This document shows positions 35,145-43,383 of a DNA stretch of 64,000 nucleotides, one piece after another. The notes under the pieces were generated by a model, which did not search any database, was not told where the DNA came from, and was given only the letters and a program-made list of their open reading frames with translations. The stretch's first letter is position 1; every line of letters starts with the position of its first letter. A program made the position numbers and the translations under genes. The DNA is from Natrinema halophilum (GTDB lineage: Archaea > Halobacteriota > Halobacteria > Halobacteriales > Natrialbaceae), in assembly GCF_013402815.2 (NCBI RefSeq), contig NZ_CP058601.1, positions 2,232,001-2,296,000 on the forward strand, given 5' to 3'.

Positions 35145-35609
35145 ATGACCGAATTCCGCGGCGCGTGGACGGAAGCCGAAGTCGAGGACTTCCTCGAAGA
35201 GACCACAGTCCCGATTCGGATCGCTACCAACCGACCGGACGGCTCGCTGTGGCTCGTCGCACTATGGTATCGCTACCGGAACGGCGTACTCGAGTGTGCG
35301 ACCGGGGCGAACGCGACGCTGGTTCGATTCCTCCGGCAGGACCCGGAAGTCGCATTCGATATCTCCACGAACGACGTACCGTACCGCGGGATCAGAGGAA
35401 ACGGAACCGTCACGATGACGACCGATAGCGACAAGGCGGTGCTTCGGGCCCTCATCGAGCGCTATCTGGACGGAACGTCCTCCCCGCTCGCTCGGTGGTT
35501 GCTCGGCGACGACCGCGAGGAGGTGCGCATCGAAATCGAGCCGCGGACGATATACAGCTGGGACTACAGCAGTCGGATGGGTGGGAACTCGACCGAACCG
35601 ACGGCGTAG
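35145..35609 (+). CDS. Pyridoxamine 5'-phosphate oxidase family protein (FMN-binding split barrel)
   Basis: This 154-residue protein begins MTEFRGAWTEAEVEDFLEE. The core, VPIRIATNRPDGSLWLVALWYRY, then ATGANATLVRFLRQDPEVAFDI, is the split-barrel fold that binds FMN, F420 or haem. The C-terminal strand VRIEIEPRTIYSWDYSSRM closes the barrel. The exact substrate is unknown. A second member of the family is encoded at 54358-54744, with low similarity to this one. Confidence 0.85.
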   Translation: MTEFRGAWTEAEVEDFLEETTVPIRIATNRPDGSLWLVALWYRYRNGVLECATGANATLVRFLRQDPEVAFDISTNDVPYRGIRGNGTVTMTTDSDKAVLRALIERYLDGTSSPLARWLLGDDREEVRIEIEPRTIYSWDYSSRMGGNSTEPTA

Positions 35610-35697
35610 CCCGAAAGAGGTGCAGTTACGGCGAAAACGTGGTCCCGCCTTTCACAGTACGTCGGTCCCACCGACCTCGACGGTGCGTCCGCTCGCG

Positions 35698-37011
35698 TTA
35701 CGACGTCGAGGAGGGGGCCGTTCGTCCCATCTGTTCCGCCCGGCGTCTGATCCCGCGGAGCATCCCTCGCTCCATGACGAAGTGAGCGGGCTCCCAGAAA
35801 AGGTAGTTCACTCCCTCCTGGAGCGCCGGAAACGACGAGAACGGTCCGATCGAAGACCGGCCCGGATTCGACCGCGTCCGCGCCAGGAGCCGCGTCGATC
35901 CGTCGGCGACCGGCTCGAGCACGAACGCCCACGTCCACGCCGGCGACTCGCCCGGCGGCCTGAGAACGAGCGTGCGTTCGGTCTCGAGATGTGCAACTTC
36001 CGGCGCGGATTCCGGCGACGAAACGGGATAATCCGCCGGTGCTAACCGAACGACGTCGCCCTCCTCGAGAGTCTGGTACTCCGGAACGATTCGATCCGCG
36101 TTGTGGATGTCGGCACCGACCGCGTTCTCGAGCCAGTCGTAACTGTAAAAGCCACCTCGCCCCTGTCCGAGCTGGACGAGCCACGGCCAGACTGCCTCGA
36201 CGGGAGCGTCGATTTCGATCGCATGGGTGACCTGGTCCGTCGCGTCGGGAAGTAAATCGTCGCCCGGGAGCGGTGCACGCGCTTCCCGCGTCGTCGAACC
36301 CCAGCGGCGGTGCCAGGGTCGAATGACGAAGTGATACGCGCCGACGAGGGTGAGCGCGGCGGCTGCGACGAGCCGGCTACCGGACAGGCCCGGTCCCCTT
36401 CGCGTTTTGCTCCGTTCGCTGGCCGTTGATTTCCGGCGTGCGACGGCCTCCGCGTCGGCCGTGATGCGCTCGAGCGCCCGAGACATCAGGTATCCCGCGA
36501 ACGGGCCGATAAGACGCCAATACCGGCGGAAGTTTCGGCTGGCGCGCTCGCTCGTGGTCGCCGTACGCGCCTCGTACGTCAGAAGCGTCCGTCGCTCGCC
36601 GTACGGTCGGACGGACAGACCGATCGCGAGCTTCGCGTAGCCCGGATCGTCGAACGCGACGAACTCGTCGGCATCGACGTGGCGCCACTCGATGGTCGGT
36701 CGCCAGAACTTCCCGACGGCACCGAAAACGAATTCCTCGCCCGGGACATCGGCGAGCCGCGTCCATTCCTCCGTTTCCGCAACGTCGGCGAAACGGAGCC
36801 GTCCGGGCGTCGGTTCTCCGGGCTCGCCGCCGCCCCTTCGTGAGACGGCCGCCGGGACGTCTCGAAGCCGGGAGAGTGCGCCCACGATCGGGCCGGTGTC
36901 TGTCAGGTCGGACTCGAGCATCGCCTCGTAGGTCGTCTCGGGATCGGCCTCGACGATCGCGTGGCGAACCACCGTGACGTCGAACTCGGGCAGAAATCGG
37001 TCGATGTGCAT
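35698..37011 (-). CDS. Twin SRPBCC-domain protein with central membrane helix
   Basis: This protein of about 437 residues has two START-like ligand-binding domains on either side of a hydrophobic helix. The first (MHIDRFLPEFDVTVVRHAIV to about residue 180) contains EFVFGAVGKFWRP. The second starts near HAIEIDAPVEAVWPWLVQLGQ and continues with GGFYSYDWLENAVGADIHNA. The helix SRLVAAAALTLVGAYHFVI lies between. SRPBCC domains bind hydrophobic ligands such as lipids or polyketides. Several residues upstream could extend the start to 37059. The fusion of two copies in one chain is unusual. Confidence 0.85.
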   Translation of the reverse strand: MHIDRFLPEFDVTVVRHAIVEADPETTYEAMLESDLTDTGPIVGALSRLRDVPAAVSRRGGGEPGEPTPGRLRFADVAETEEWTRLADVPGEEFVFGAVGKFWRPTIEWRHVDADEFVAFDDPGYAKLAIGLSVRPYGERRTLLTYEARTATTSERASRNFRRYWRLIGPFAGYLMSRALERITADAEAVARRKSTASERSKTRRGPGLSGSRLVAAAALTLVGAYHFVIRPWHRRWGSTTREARAPLPGDDLLPDATDQVTHAIEIDAPVEAVWPWLVQLGQGRGGFYSYDWLENAVGADIHNADRIVPEYQTLEEGDVVRLAPADYPVSSPESAPEVAHLETERTLVLRPPGESPAWTWAFVLEPVADGSTRLLARTRSNPGRSSIGPFSSFPALQEGVNYLFWEPAHFVMERGMLRGIRRRAEQMGRTAPSSTS

Positions 37012-37123
37012 CGATTGATCGGTTCCCGTTGAGACAGCTGTCTGAAACGGATCTCGCATCGGTGTTCATTCGACGACGGCCGAGGTAATAGAACGAACGC
37101 GCCGCACGTGCCAGTTCGGCGCC

Positions 37124-37963
37124 TTACTCGCGGGAGTCGAACTCCTGATAGATGATGTGACCGCATGCCTTGCAGTGTGACGCGTCTCGGTCGTGAGACG
37201 ACAGCCCGCAGTTCGGGCACGTGACGTCTACTTTCCCCTTGCGGCTCCACTCGCGGACGATCTTGCTCGCCTGCCACGGGAGGACGATGATGGCGGCCAG
37301 TATCGACGCAACAGTGACCCATCGTCCGGCGACAGTAACCGGGACGATGTCGCCGAATCCGACGGTCGACAGCGCAACCACGACGTAATAAAACGCATCG
37401 CCGAACGTAGCCACCTCGGGGTTGGCGGCGTGTTCCGCGCTGTAAAACAGGCCGGCGGAGACGAACAGGAGCACCAGCACCGTCAGCAGCAGTTTTAGCG
37501 CTCGAAGGGCGTTGTCGGAGATCGTCCCGAAGAAGAACTCCGCGTCCCTCGTAAAGCGGTAAAATCGAAGGACTCGAACGACCCGAATCACTCGGAGGAA
37601 CCCCACGCTGGCAACGGTCGCCGCCCCCGGCCAGAGTACGACGAGTAGCGTCGGGAGGACCGCAATCAGGTCGATCAGTGTGTACACGTCGAGGAATTCC
37701 GCGAGGCGGTTTTCGGCCCCGTAGAGTCGCAGCAGGTACTCGGCCAGAAAGACGACGGCGATGGCAACCTCGGCGTTCCAGAGGACGCGGACGACGGGCG
37801 AGGAGAGCGGGTACGTCTCCGCGACGAAGATGGCGACGAAGACGAGGTTCAGAACCAACAGCGCGATATCTATCACTTTCCCCAGCCACGTTCGGTGATC
37901 CAGCAGATAGAACCGCACGGCTTCTCGGGTGTTACGACGCTGGAGCGGCGATTCGGCCGTCAT
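37124..37963 (-). CDS. Voltage-gated potassium channel, KvAP-like, with C-terminal zinc ribbon
   Basis: This 279-residue channel subunit has six membrane helices. S4 is clear: Arg124, Arg127, Arg130, Arg133 and Arg136 recur every third residue in GFLRVIRVVRVLRFYRFTR. The pore helix and selectivity filter STVGFGD are at residues 199-205. After S6, a short cytoplasmic tail carries CPNCG and CKACGH (Cys249, Cys252, Cys264, Cys267), a zinc ribbon. The channel should pass K+ in response to membrane voltage. The zinc ribbon may link gating or assembly to metal or redox state, which is inference. It is followed on the same strand by the twin-SRPBCC gene. Confidence 0.9.
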   Translation of the reverse strand: MTAESPLQRRNTREAVRFYLLDHRTWLGKVIDIALLVLNLVFVAIFVAETYPLSSPVVRVLWNAEVAIAVVFLAEYLLRLYGAENRLAEFLDVYTLIDLIAVLPTLLVVLWPGAATVASVGFLRVIRVVRVLRFYRFTRDAEFFFGTISDNALRALKLLLTVLVLLFVSAGLFYSAEHAANPEVATFGDAFYYVVVALSTVGFGDIVPVTVAGRWVTVASILAAIIVLPWQASKIVREWSRKGKVDVTCPNCGLSSHDRDASHCKACGHIIYQEFDSRE

Positions 37964-38132
37964 TCGACAATACTGATTTGGGATCGAGATACGTAGACCC
38001 TCGGTTCTAGCGCACGGCAGCAGAATTCAAGACGCAGGGCGTGTTCGCGATCGACAGGGATCGCTCGGTCAGCCGATGAAGGGCAAAGCGACCACGTCTC
38101 GAGGGAGACTCGCAGTCGAAACGGTCGATGGC

Positions 38133-38540
38133 TTACGAGCGAGTGTCAGCGTCGGCAGCGTCTAACAGCCGGGCGATCGTGGGGTCCTCGTCGATCAACA
38201 CGACGACGCCCTCGCTGTATTCGACGAGGCCGTTTGCCCGCAGCGGCGGGAGGGCGAAGTGGTGGAGGTCCGTTATCGCTCGTTCGAGCGCATCGGTCGG
38301 AACCTCGTCTGGATCGCAGTCGTGTTTCCGAGCAGCGACGTGACGGGCGAGTACCGACCGCTTTACGGCCGCACCTTCACGTCGGAGGTGTTCCAGAACG
38401 TAGCGACGGGTCGGGTTCGCCAGGAGAGAGAACGCATCGTTGGTGGAAAGCGACGGTTCGCCACCGTCAGTGCAGAGTTTCGCGGGGACGCTGCGAGTCG
38501 GTTGCATCCGCGTGTGGAACGAACCGTCTTGCGACGTCAT
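38133..38540 (-). CDS. DUF7344-type winged-helix protein
   Basis: The protein has roughly 135 residues, depending on the start (MTSQDGSFH or MQPTRSV). The winged-helix core reads FSLLANPTRRYVLEHLRREG, then KRSVLARHVAARKHDCDP and the wing ANGLVEYSEGVVVLIDED. This is the soluble version of the domain seen in the membrane-tethered regulator near 12.9 kb. It stands alone, between the K+ channel and a HalOD1 gene on the same strand. Target genes are not evident. Confidence 0.8.
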   Translation of the reverse strand: MTSQDGSFHTRMQPTRSVPAKLCTDGGEPSLSTNDAFSLLANPTRRYVLEHLRREGAAVKRSVLARHVAARKHDCDPDEVPTDALERAITDLHHFALPPLRANGLVEYSEGVVVLIDEDPTIARLLDAADADTRS

Positions 38541-38597
38541 ATGCCTCCACGAGGACACAGACACTAAGGACCGCGGCTTGCTGACGCTGAACTCTTT

Positions 38598-38930
38598 TTA
38601 CTCGCACCGACTGTGCTCGTCGGCCGGCGGATCGATGACGATCCGGCCGTCGTCGATCGTCACGTCGTGTTCGTAAATGCGGACCGTGACGCCGTCCGTC
38701 GAACCTCCGTTCGTGTCGGCGGCCTCGACCGAGCCAACCAGTATCTCCGGATCGGCAGCCTCACCGAGCGGGTCTATATCGGTCGTTGAAACGCCCGCGA
38801 CCGCCGCAACCGATCTGATTGCTTTGATAAGGATCTCGGAACCGTCGGCGGTCTCGTATTGCTGTTCGTACGTTCCCGTTCGTGCGTCGAGCGTCGGGTC
38901 AACAGGGCTCGGCTGATGTGTTCCATTCAT
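38598..38930 (-). CDS. HalOD1 output-domain protein
   Basis: This 110-residue protein has the HalOD1 fold over residues 30-100: ILIKAIRSVAAVAGVSTTDIDPLGE followed by VTVRIYEHDVTIDDGRIVI. HalOD1 is a haloarchaeal output domain associated with signalling proteins; here it is free-standing. It precedes a DUF7344-type regulator gene by about 60 bp on the same strand, so the two may be co-expressed. No kinase or receiver domain is fused. Confidence 0.88.
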   Translation of the reverse strand: MNGTHQPSPVDPTLDARTGTYEQQYETADGSEILIKAIRSVAAVAGVSTTDIDPLGEAADPEILVGSVEAADTNGGSTDGVTVRIYEHDVTIDDGRIVIDPPADEHSRCE

Positions 38931-39076
38931 AGTGGCACCTCCGCTTTCCGATGGCCGCTATGCGAGACAGGGGCCCGACACTGTTAAATTTGGCCCCCTC
39001 GGCACCCCAACGGCGGGAATTTTCTCATCGACGAAATCGTTCCCGCTCGTGAAAACGACCCCGTCGATGACGGAAA

Positions 39077-39841
39077 TCAGAAAATCGTTGCATACTCGGA
39101 CCGCTCGCGGTAGCGATCGAACACCGACTCGGCCCACTCGTACACCCCGAGGTCGTCGGATTCGACGAGCAGACGAAGGAACCCGTCGTCGTGAGCGGCG
39201 ATTCCGACCGTCCCGTCACAGAGGAACAATTCGAACGGGCAGTCGTCGTATATCATGACTTCGAACCGGCCGGTACGAGCTGCCTCGCGGGCGTTCTTCC
39301 CGTACTCCGAAAAGAGGATTTCGATGACCCGCCGGTCGAAAATCGCGACGACCTCCGTGCCGCTCAAAACCTGCTTGTAGGCGATGTCGAGGAATATCGG
39401 GGAGATCACGCCCGAAAAGAGACGGATTCGATTCGACCCGGCGAGTAAGTCCGTGATCCGTGTCGTCGCAACGTGGGCGTGAGCCTGTTTCGGGCGCGTA
39501 ATCTCGGCACCCTCGAGCCCATCGAGCGGGAGCGTCACCGCCGTGGCGTCTACCTCGTCGAGCAGCGGTTGCAGTCGACCGGCGGTTACGACGTTCGTGC
39601 GGTACTCGGCGGTCTCCGTCGCCACGACGCGGCCGAACCCGGTGAGTTCGAACCCGCAGTCGGATTCCGTCAGGACGTGCTGTTCGACGAGCGATTCGAT
39701 CGCCCGATGGACCGTCGATCGAGAAAACGACGTTTCGGCCTCGAGTTCGCCCGGTGTTTTCGGTCCATCGAACAGCGCGTCGAGTAGTTCGCCGCGCCGC
39801 ACGAGTTCCACCGGATCGGGCGCGGGTGCGTCTTCGGTCAT
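39077..39841 (-). CDS. Helix-turn-helix regulator with C-terminal sensor domain
   Basis: This 254-residue protein has an N-terminal winged helix: LLDALFDGPKTPGELEAETSF, then SRSTVHRAIESLVEQHVLTE. The C-terminal domain of about 150 residues (GSNRIRLFSGVISPIFLDIAY, EVVAIFDRRVIEILFSEY, DDCPFELFLCDGTVGIAAHD) resembles the DUF1724-type domain of archaeal regulators. The start MTEDAPAP lies at the end of the upstream DUF1059 gene with only 8 bp between stop and start, so the pair is an operon. The effector is unknown. Confidence 0.85.
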   Translation of the reverse strand: MTEDAPAPDPVELVRRGELLDALFDGPKTPGELEAETSFSRSTVHRAIESLVEQHVLTESDCGFELTGFGRVVATETAEYRTNVVTAGRLQPLLDEVDATAVTLPLDGLEGAEITRPKQAHAHVATTRITDLLAGSNRIRLFSGVISPIFLDIAYKQVLSGTEVVAIFDRRVIEILFSEYGKNAREAARTGRFEVMIYDDCPFELFLCDGTVGIAAHDDGFLRLLVESDDLGVYEWAESVFDRYRERSEYATIF

Positions 39842-39849
39842 TCCTGTCG

Positions 39850-40008
39850 TTACATCCGTTCGATCTCGGATTCGATGGTGTCGCGTTCGATATCCAGATC
39901 GTGAGCGTACTCGGCGTGTTCGTCCACGAGGTGGACTATTTCGTCCGTGCTGGCGGCACGCACCAGAAATGGACATCCCTCCTGAAAGCACTCGAATTGA
40001 ACTGTCAT
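39850..40008 (-). CDS. DUF1059 family small protein
   Basis: This 52-residue protein reads MTVQFECFQEGCPFLVRAAS, then TDEIVHLVDEHAEYAHDLDI, then ERDTIESEIERM and TAA. The Cys pair (Cys7, Cys12) and the paired His (His26, His31, and His36 after Tyr-Ala) match the DUF1059 pattern, a small possible metal-binding domain. Codon use is typical of the region. It directly precedes and is probably coupled to the winged-helix regulator gene. GGAGG-like sequence was not found, consistent with leaderless expression. Confidence 0.8.
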   Translation of the reverse strand: MTVQFECFQEGCPFLVRAASTDEIVHLVDEHAEYAHDLDIERDTIESEIERM

Positions 40009-40171
40009 GGCGGTCCGACACAGGAAACGGACGTGAGCCCATTAAATTCGCAGCCAGCGATTGCAGCCGAGACCGGTGGGTCGTTCGTATACAGCTGTCG
40101 ACAGCGAGGACGTTTCGACGCGTTCGGCGCACCCGCCGAATATTACCCCGTCCGAACCGTACGAACGACAG

Positions 40172-41434
40172 ATGAGCGCGACTCTTCAGCTGGTGCTTCG
40201 CGTTCTGTGGCTTCTCGGACTCGCCCTGGTGGTTAGAGTCGCCGTCGATACGTGGCTCGACGTTCCCTACTCGGTCCTTCTCATTCTAGTTGGAGTGGTG
40301 ATATCGGTACTCCACGTCGACGTCGGGCTTCGGCTGTCCAACGAAGTGGTCATGACCCTGGTTCTGCCGCCCGTTCTGTTTAATGGGGTAATCGAGTTGA
40401 ATCGCACCGCGTTGCGCGAAAACCTGGCTGTTCCGCTCGTTCTCGTCGTTCTCGGGATTCCCCTCGCGGTCGTTCTACTCGGAACCGTCAGTACCGTCGC
40501 GTTCGGACTTCCGATCCTGAGTTCGTTTCTGTTCGCCGCAATCGTGGTTCCGACCGATCCAATAGCGGTCCTCTCGCTGTTCGAGGAAGTCGATGTGCCA
40601 GAGCAACTCTCGGTCATGATCGACAGCGAGAGCCTGTTCAACGACGGGGTTGCGATCGTCATCGTGAACGTGCTGACGTCGATCGCTGCCGAGCAATCCC
40701 ATCCGACGATCAGTCTCGAGTTCGCCGGAACGGTCGTCCAGGATTTCCTCGTCATCAGCGCTGTCGGGTTCCTCGTTGGATCCGTCTGCGGGTACGGGAC
40801 CACGCTGTTCGTCCGCCGGGTTCCCGAACGAATGGCGATCCTGCTTGCCACGATTCTGACCGCATACGGGAGCTACGTCCTCGCCGAGCACGTGATCGGC
40901 GTAAGCGGCATCCTCGCAACGGTCGGTGCGGGCCTGTACGTGGAGACGATCGCTGACGAAGAATCCGTGATCGATCATCACGCGCTCGAGTTCGTACGCG
41001 ATACCTGGGACGGCGGTGCGTTTCTCCTGTCGACGTTAGTGTACGTCCTCATCGGCGCGCAGGTGCCGATCAGTGACCTGGTCGGCCACCGGTGGGCCAT
41101 ACTCGTCGCTGCCGCGCTCGTCTTGCTCGTGCGGGCGGTCGTCGTTTACGGGCTGGTCGGCGTCGTAAACGTAACTGCCACGAAGAACGTTCCCAACAGC
41201 TATCAACACGTGCTCGTCTGGGGAGGGTTACACACCGTCGTCCCCATCGCGTTAGCGCTCGGCCTGCCCCCGTGGATACCCCATCGCGAGTTCATCCAGA
41301 CGGTGGTTTTCGGCGTTGCAATAACCGGAGCGGTCGTCCAGGGGTTGTTGCTGCCATCGGTCCTGCGCATCATCGGCATTCGAGACCGCGCCTCACGTGT
41401 CGGTGCCGTCGATAGGGCGGAACGACGAAGGTGA
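40172..41434 (+). CDS. Na+/H+ antiporter, CPA1 family (NhaP-like)
   Basis: This 420-residue protein has about twelve membrane helices. The CPA1 ion-binding core is clear: FAAIVVPTDPIAVLSLFEEV in helix 5 and MIDSESLFNDGVAIVIVNVL in helix 6, with Asp-Pro and the Asn-Asp pair as expected. A later helix has RAVVVYGLV with the conserved Arg. It should extrude Na+ in exchange for H+ and so pairs functionally with the light-driven pumps, though it is not linked to them. The start ATGAGCGCGACT was chosen over a long Arg-rich upstream extension. Confidence 0.93.
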   Translation: MSATLQLVLRVLWLLGLALVVRVAVDTWLDVPYSVLLILVGVVISVLHVDVGLRLSNEVVMTLVLPPVLFNGVIELNRTALRENLAVPLVLVVLGIPLAVVLLGTVSTVAFGLPILSSFLFAAIVVPTDPIAVLSLFEEVDVPEQLSVMIDSESLFNDGVAIVIVNVLTSIAAEQSHPTISLEFAGTVVQDFLVISAVGFLVGSVCGYGTTLFVRRVPERMAILLATILTAYGSYVLAEHVIGVSGILATVGAGLYVETIADEESVIDHHALEFVRDTWDGGAFLLSTLVYVLIGAQVPISDLVGHRWAILVAAALVLLVRAVVVYGLVGVVNVTATKNVPNSYQHVLVWGGLHTVVPIALALGLPPWIPHREFIQTVVFGVAITGAVVQGLLLPSVLRIIGIRDRASRVGAVDRAERRR

Positions 41435-41721
41435 CCTCCGTACATCGTGCTGGGACGACTGCAATCGCAAACGACCGTAATCGGGGCGTGCCGTCCGCTG
41501 TGGTCGCGGACGAATCGAACCGGTCGAACGCGGAGTCCACACCGGCACGGGTCGGCCTCGTTCGAGCACGGTGGCAGCACTCGCTATCCGCGTCTCCGAC
41601 GGATTTTTACTCGAGATGTGCGACCGAGTCGGTCTTCGTTGGCGGATGCAACACGGCAGAGTACCGACGCTATAACCGACCGAATGGCGGTCTCTGATTC
41701 GCTGTTACCGACGTCGATCAC
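41435..41721. other. Spacer between convergent genes, no gene supported
   Basis: Open frames here lack normal codon bias. No repeat or hairpin stands out. Confidence 0.5.
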
Positions 41722-41961
41722 TCAGTCGCTCAGATAGCCGAGCGATTCGAGGCGGCTCTCGACTTCGTCCTGGTCGACGGCGTCGTAATTCCGCTCGTCT
41801 CCCTCCGAGACGGCCGCCAGTACTTCCTCGAGGACGAACGTCACGTACTCACTTGCGTCGTCGAAATCGGTATACGCGACACGCTGTTCGACGTCGTCGA
41901 CGAGACTGGACGGTAACTCGACGCGCGTGACGTTCTCCGGGGCGACATCCGATCGTGACAT
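41722..41961 (-). CDS. Ribbon-helix-helix (CopG-like) protein
   Basis: This 79-residue protein has the RHH strand ENVTRVELPSSLVDDVEQRV followed by the two-helix segment DDASEYVTFVLEEVLAAV. An acidic C-terminus ends ESLGYLSD. It is divergent from the sulfatase-like gene by about 120 bp, an arrangement frequent for this pair in haloarchaea, and may control it. It could also act as an antitoxin-like DNA binder, but no toxin gene adjoins. Confidence 0.8.
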   Translation of the reverse strand: MSRSDVAPENVTRVELPSSLVDDVEQRVAYTDFDDASEYVTFVLEEVLAAVSEGDERNYDAVDQDEVESRLESLGYLSD

Positions 41962-42079
41962 AGATGGCGAAACCGCACGTGGTTATAAAAGCGCCCCCCA
42001 TTGTTTAGGCCGCGACCAGTGAAAGTTTTGGACTTATTATCTGAATAATATTGGCCCCTTTCGGACAGTGTCCGAATGT

Positions 42080-43327
42080 ATGCCCGATGGCAAGAGCGTG
42101 GTGCTCGTTACTATCGACAGTTTCCGAACTGATTATTGCGGCGTGGCTGCGGGGGATAGCGAGACGATGCCGACGCTTGCGGCTCACGCGGAGGATGGAC
42201 TGGTGTTCGAAAACGCCATCGCATCAGGTCCGGCGACGTTCGAGTCTGCTACCTCCTTTCTAACCGGAATGAAACCCGTCGAACGGCCGGACGCCGCCGG
42301 CGGGGGCCGCGAGGAAACGAAATCACACGTCCGCAAACACATGGCGGCGCGTCGGTCCGTCGCCGAGGAGTTCTCCGAACGTGGCTACGAAACGGCCGCG
42401 TTCACCGCGAATCCGTGGACCTCTCGATACTTCGGCTTCGACGACGGGTTCGACCACTTCGAGGATTTTATGGACGGCGATGCTTCGAGCGGCCTCCTCG
42501 AAGGGGGTGAACAGAAGAGCACCATCGGGACGCTGGCGATGAACGCAACCAACTGGTGGCAAGGTCAGGACATGTTCATGTCCTGGGAAGCGCTCGCAGA
42601 CGAGATCACCGAGTGGACGGCCGAGGCCGAAGCGCCGTATTTCCTCTGGGTATTTCTCGTAGATAGTCACCTTCCCTATCTTCCGCCGGCGACGTACCGG
42701 ACACAGTCTAGACTCAAGACCTATCCCGCCAACATGGGCCTGTTTCTGGACCGGGACCTTCCGTTCGAGTCCGTCCTCCACGACGTATTGACGACGGCCT
42801 ACGAGAACACGCTTAAGTATACCGACGAATTCCTCTCGTTTCTCACGGAGGAAGTGGGCACCGACCCGCTGTTCGTCGTCCACGGCGATCACGGCGAGGC
42901 CTTCGGCGAACACGGCATGTACGGTCACGGACGGCAACTGTACGAACCCCTCGTAAACGTTCCGCTCGTCGTCTGCAACGGCCCTTCAGGGCGTGTCAAA
43001 GAGCCGTTCTCCCTCAGTCGATTGCCGGCCCTGTTAGGCGGCCTCGCCAGCGGAGACGAAACGGTCCCTGACCGCCTCACCGAACCGTACGTCTTCTCGT
43101 CGAATCGCATGCCGAGCGTCGCCGTCCGCGGACGGGACTGGAAATACATCTGGTCGCCCGACGAGCAGGAGCTATACGACCTCACCGACGGCGAAGATGA
43201 GGAACTCGACGACGACGATCTCCGGACGATCGGTCAGGACCTCGTCGACTTCTATCGCGGGTCCCAGTCCGAGAAGGAACGAGTCGTCGAGGCCGTATCA
43301 GACCTCGCCGAGAGCGGTCGAGTATAG
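42080..43327 (+). CDS. Sulfatase / alkaline-phosphatase superfamily protein
   Basis: This 415-residue hydrolase has the metal-binding start VVLVTIDSFRTDYCG. TFESATSFLTGMKPV lies at the position of the catalytic nucleophile, and FVVHGDHGEAFGEHGMYGHG provides the second metal site. The nucleophile region lacks the C/S-x-P-x-R sulfatase motif in a clean form, so the substrate may be a phosphoester or phosphoglycan rather than a sulfate. ATG at 42080 is preferred; a GTG four codons upstream is possible. Such genes are common near surface-glycan loci, but none is seen here. Confidence 0.85.
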   Translation: MPDGKSVVLVTIDSFRTDYCGVAAGDSETMPTLAAHAEDGLVFENAIASGPATFESATSFLTGMKPVERPDAAGGGREETKSHVRKHMAARRSVAEEFSERGYETAAFTANPWTSRYFGFDDGFDHFEDFMDGDASSGLLEGGEQKSTIGTLAMNATNWWQGQDMFMSWEALADEITEWTAEAEAPYFLWVFLVDSHLPYLPPATYRTQSRLKTYPANMGLFLDRDLPFESVLHDVLTTAYENTLKYTDEFLSFLTEEVGTDPLFVVHGDHGEAFGEHGMYGHGRQLYEPLVNVPLVVCNGPSGRVKEPFSLSRLPALLGGLASGDETVPDRLTEPYVFSSNRMPSVAVRGRDWKYIWSPDEQELYDLTDGEDEELDDDDLRTIGQDLVDFYRGSQSEKERVVEAVSDLAESGRV

Positions 43328-43383
43328 CAACTCGAATCGGCCGCTGCGATGCCGTCATCCGCGTCGGCGCCGCCAGGTATCGG

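Noticed and set aside
41722-41961. Toxin-antitoxin antitoxin
   Set aside because: The ribbon-helix-helix protein has no small toxin-like neighbour; its partner is the divergent sulfatase-like gene.
42080-43327. Classical sulfatase call for the alkaline-phosphatase-superfamily protein
   Set aside because: The Cys/Ser-x-Pro-x-Arg motif needed for formylglycine formation is not visible, so only the superfamily is claimed.
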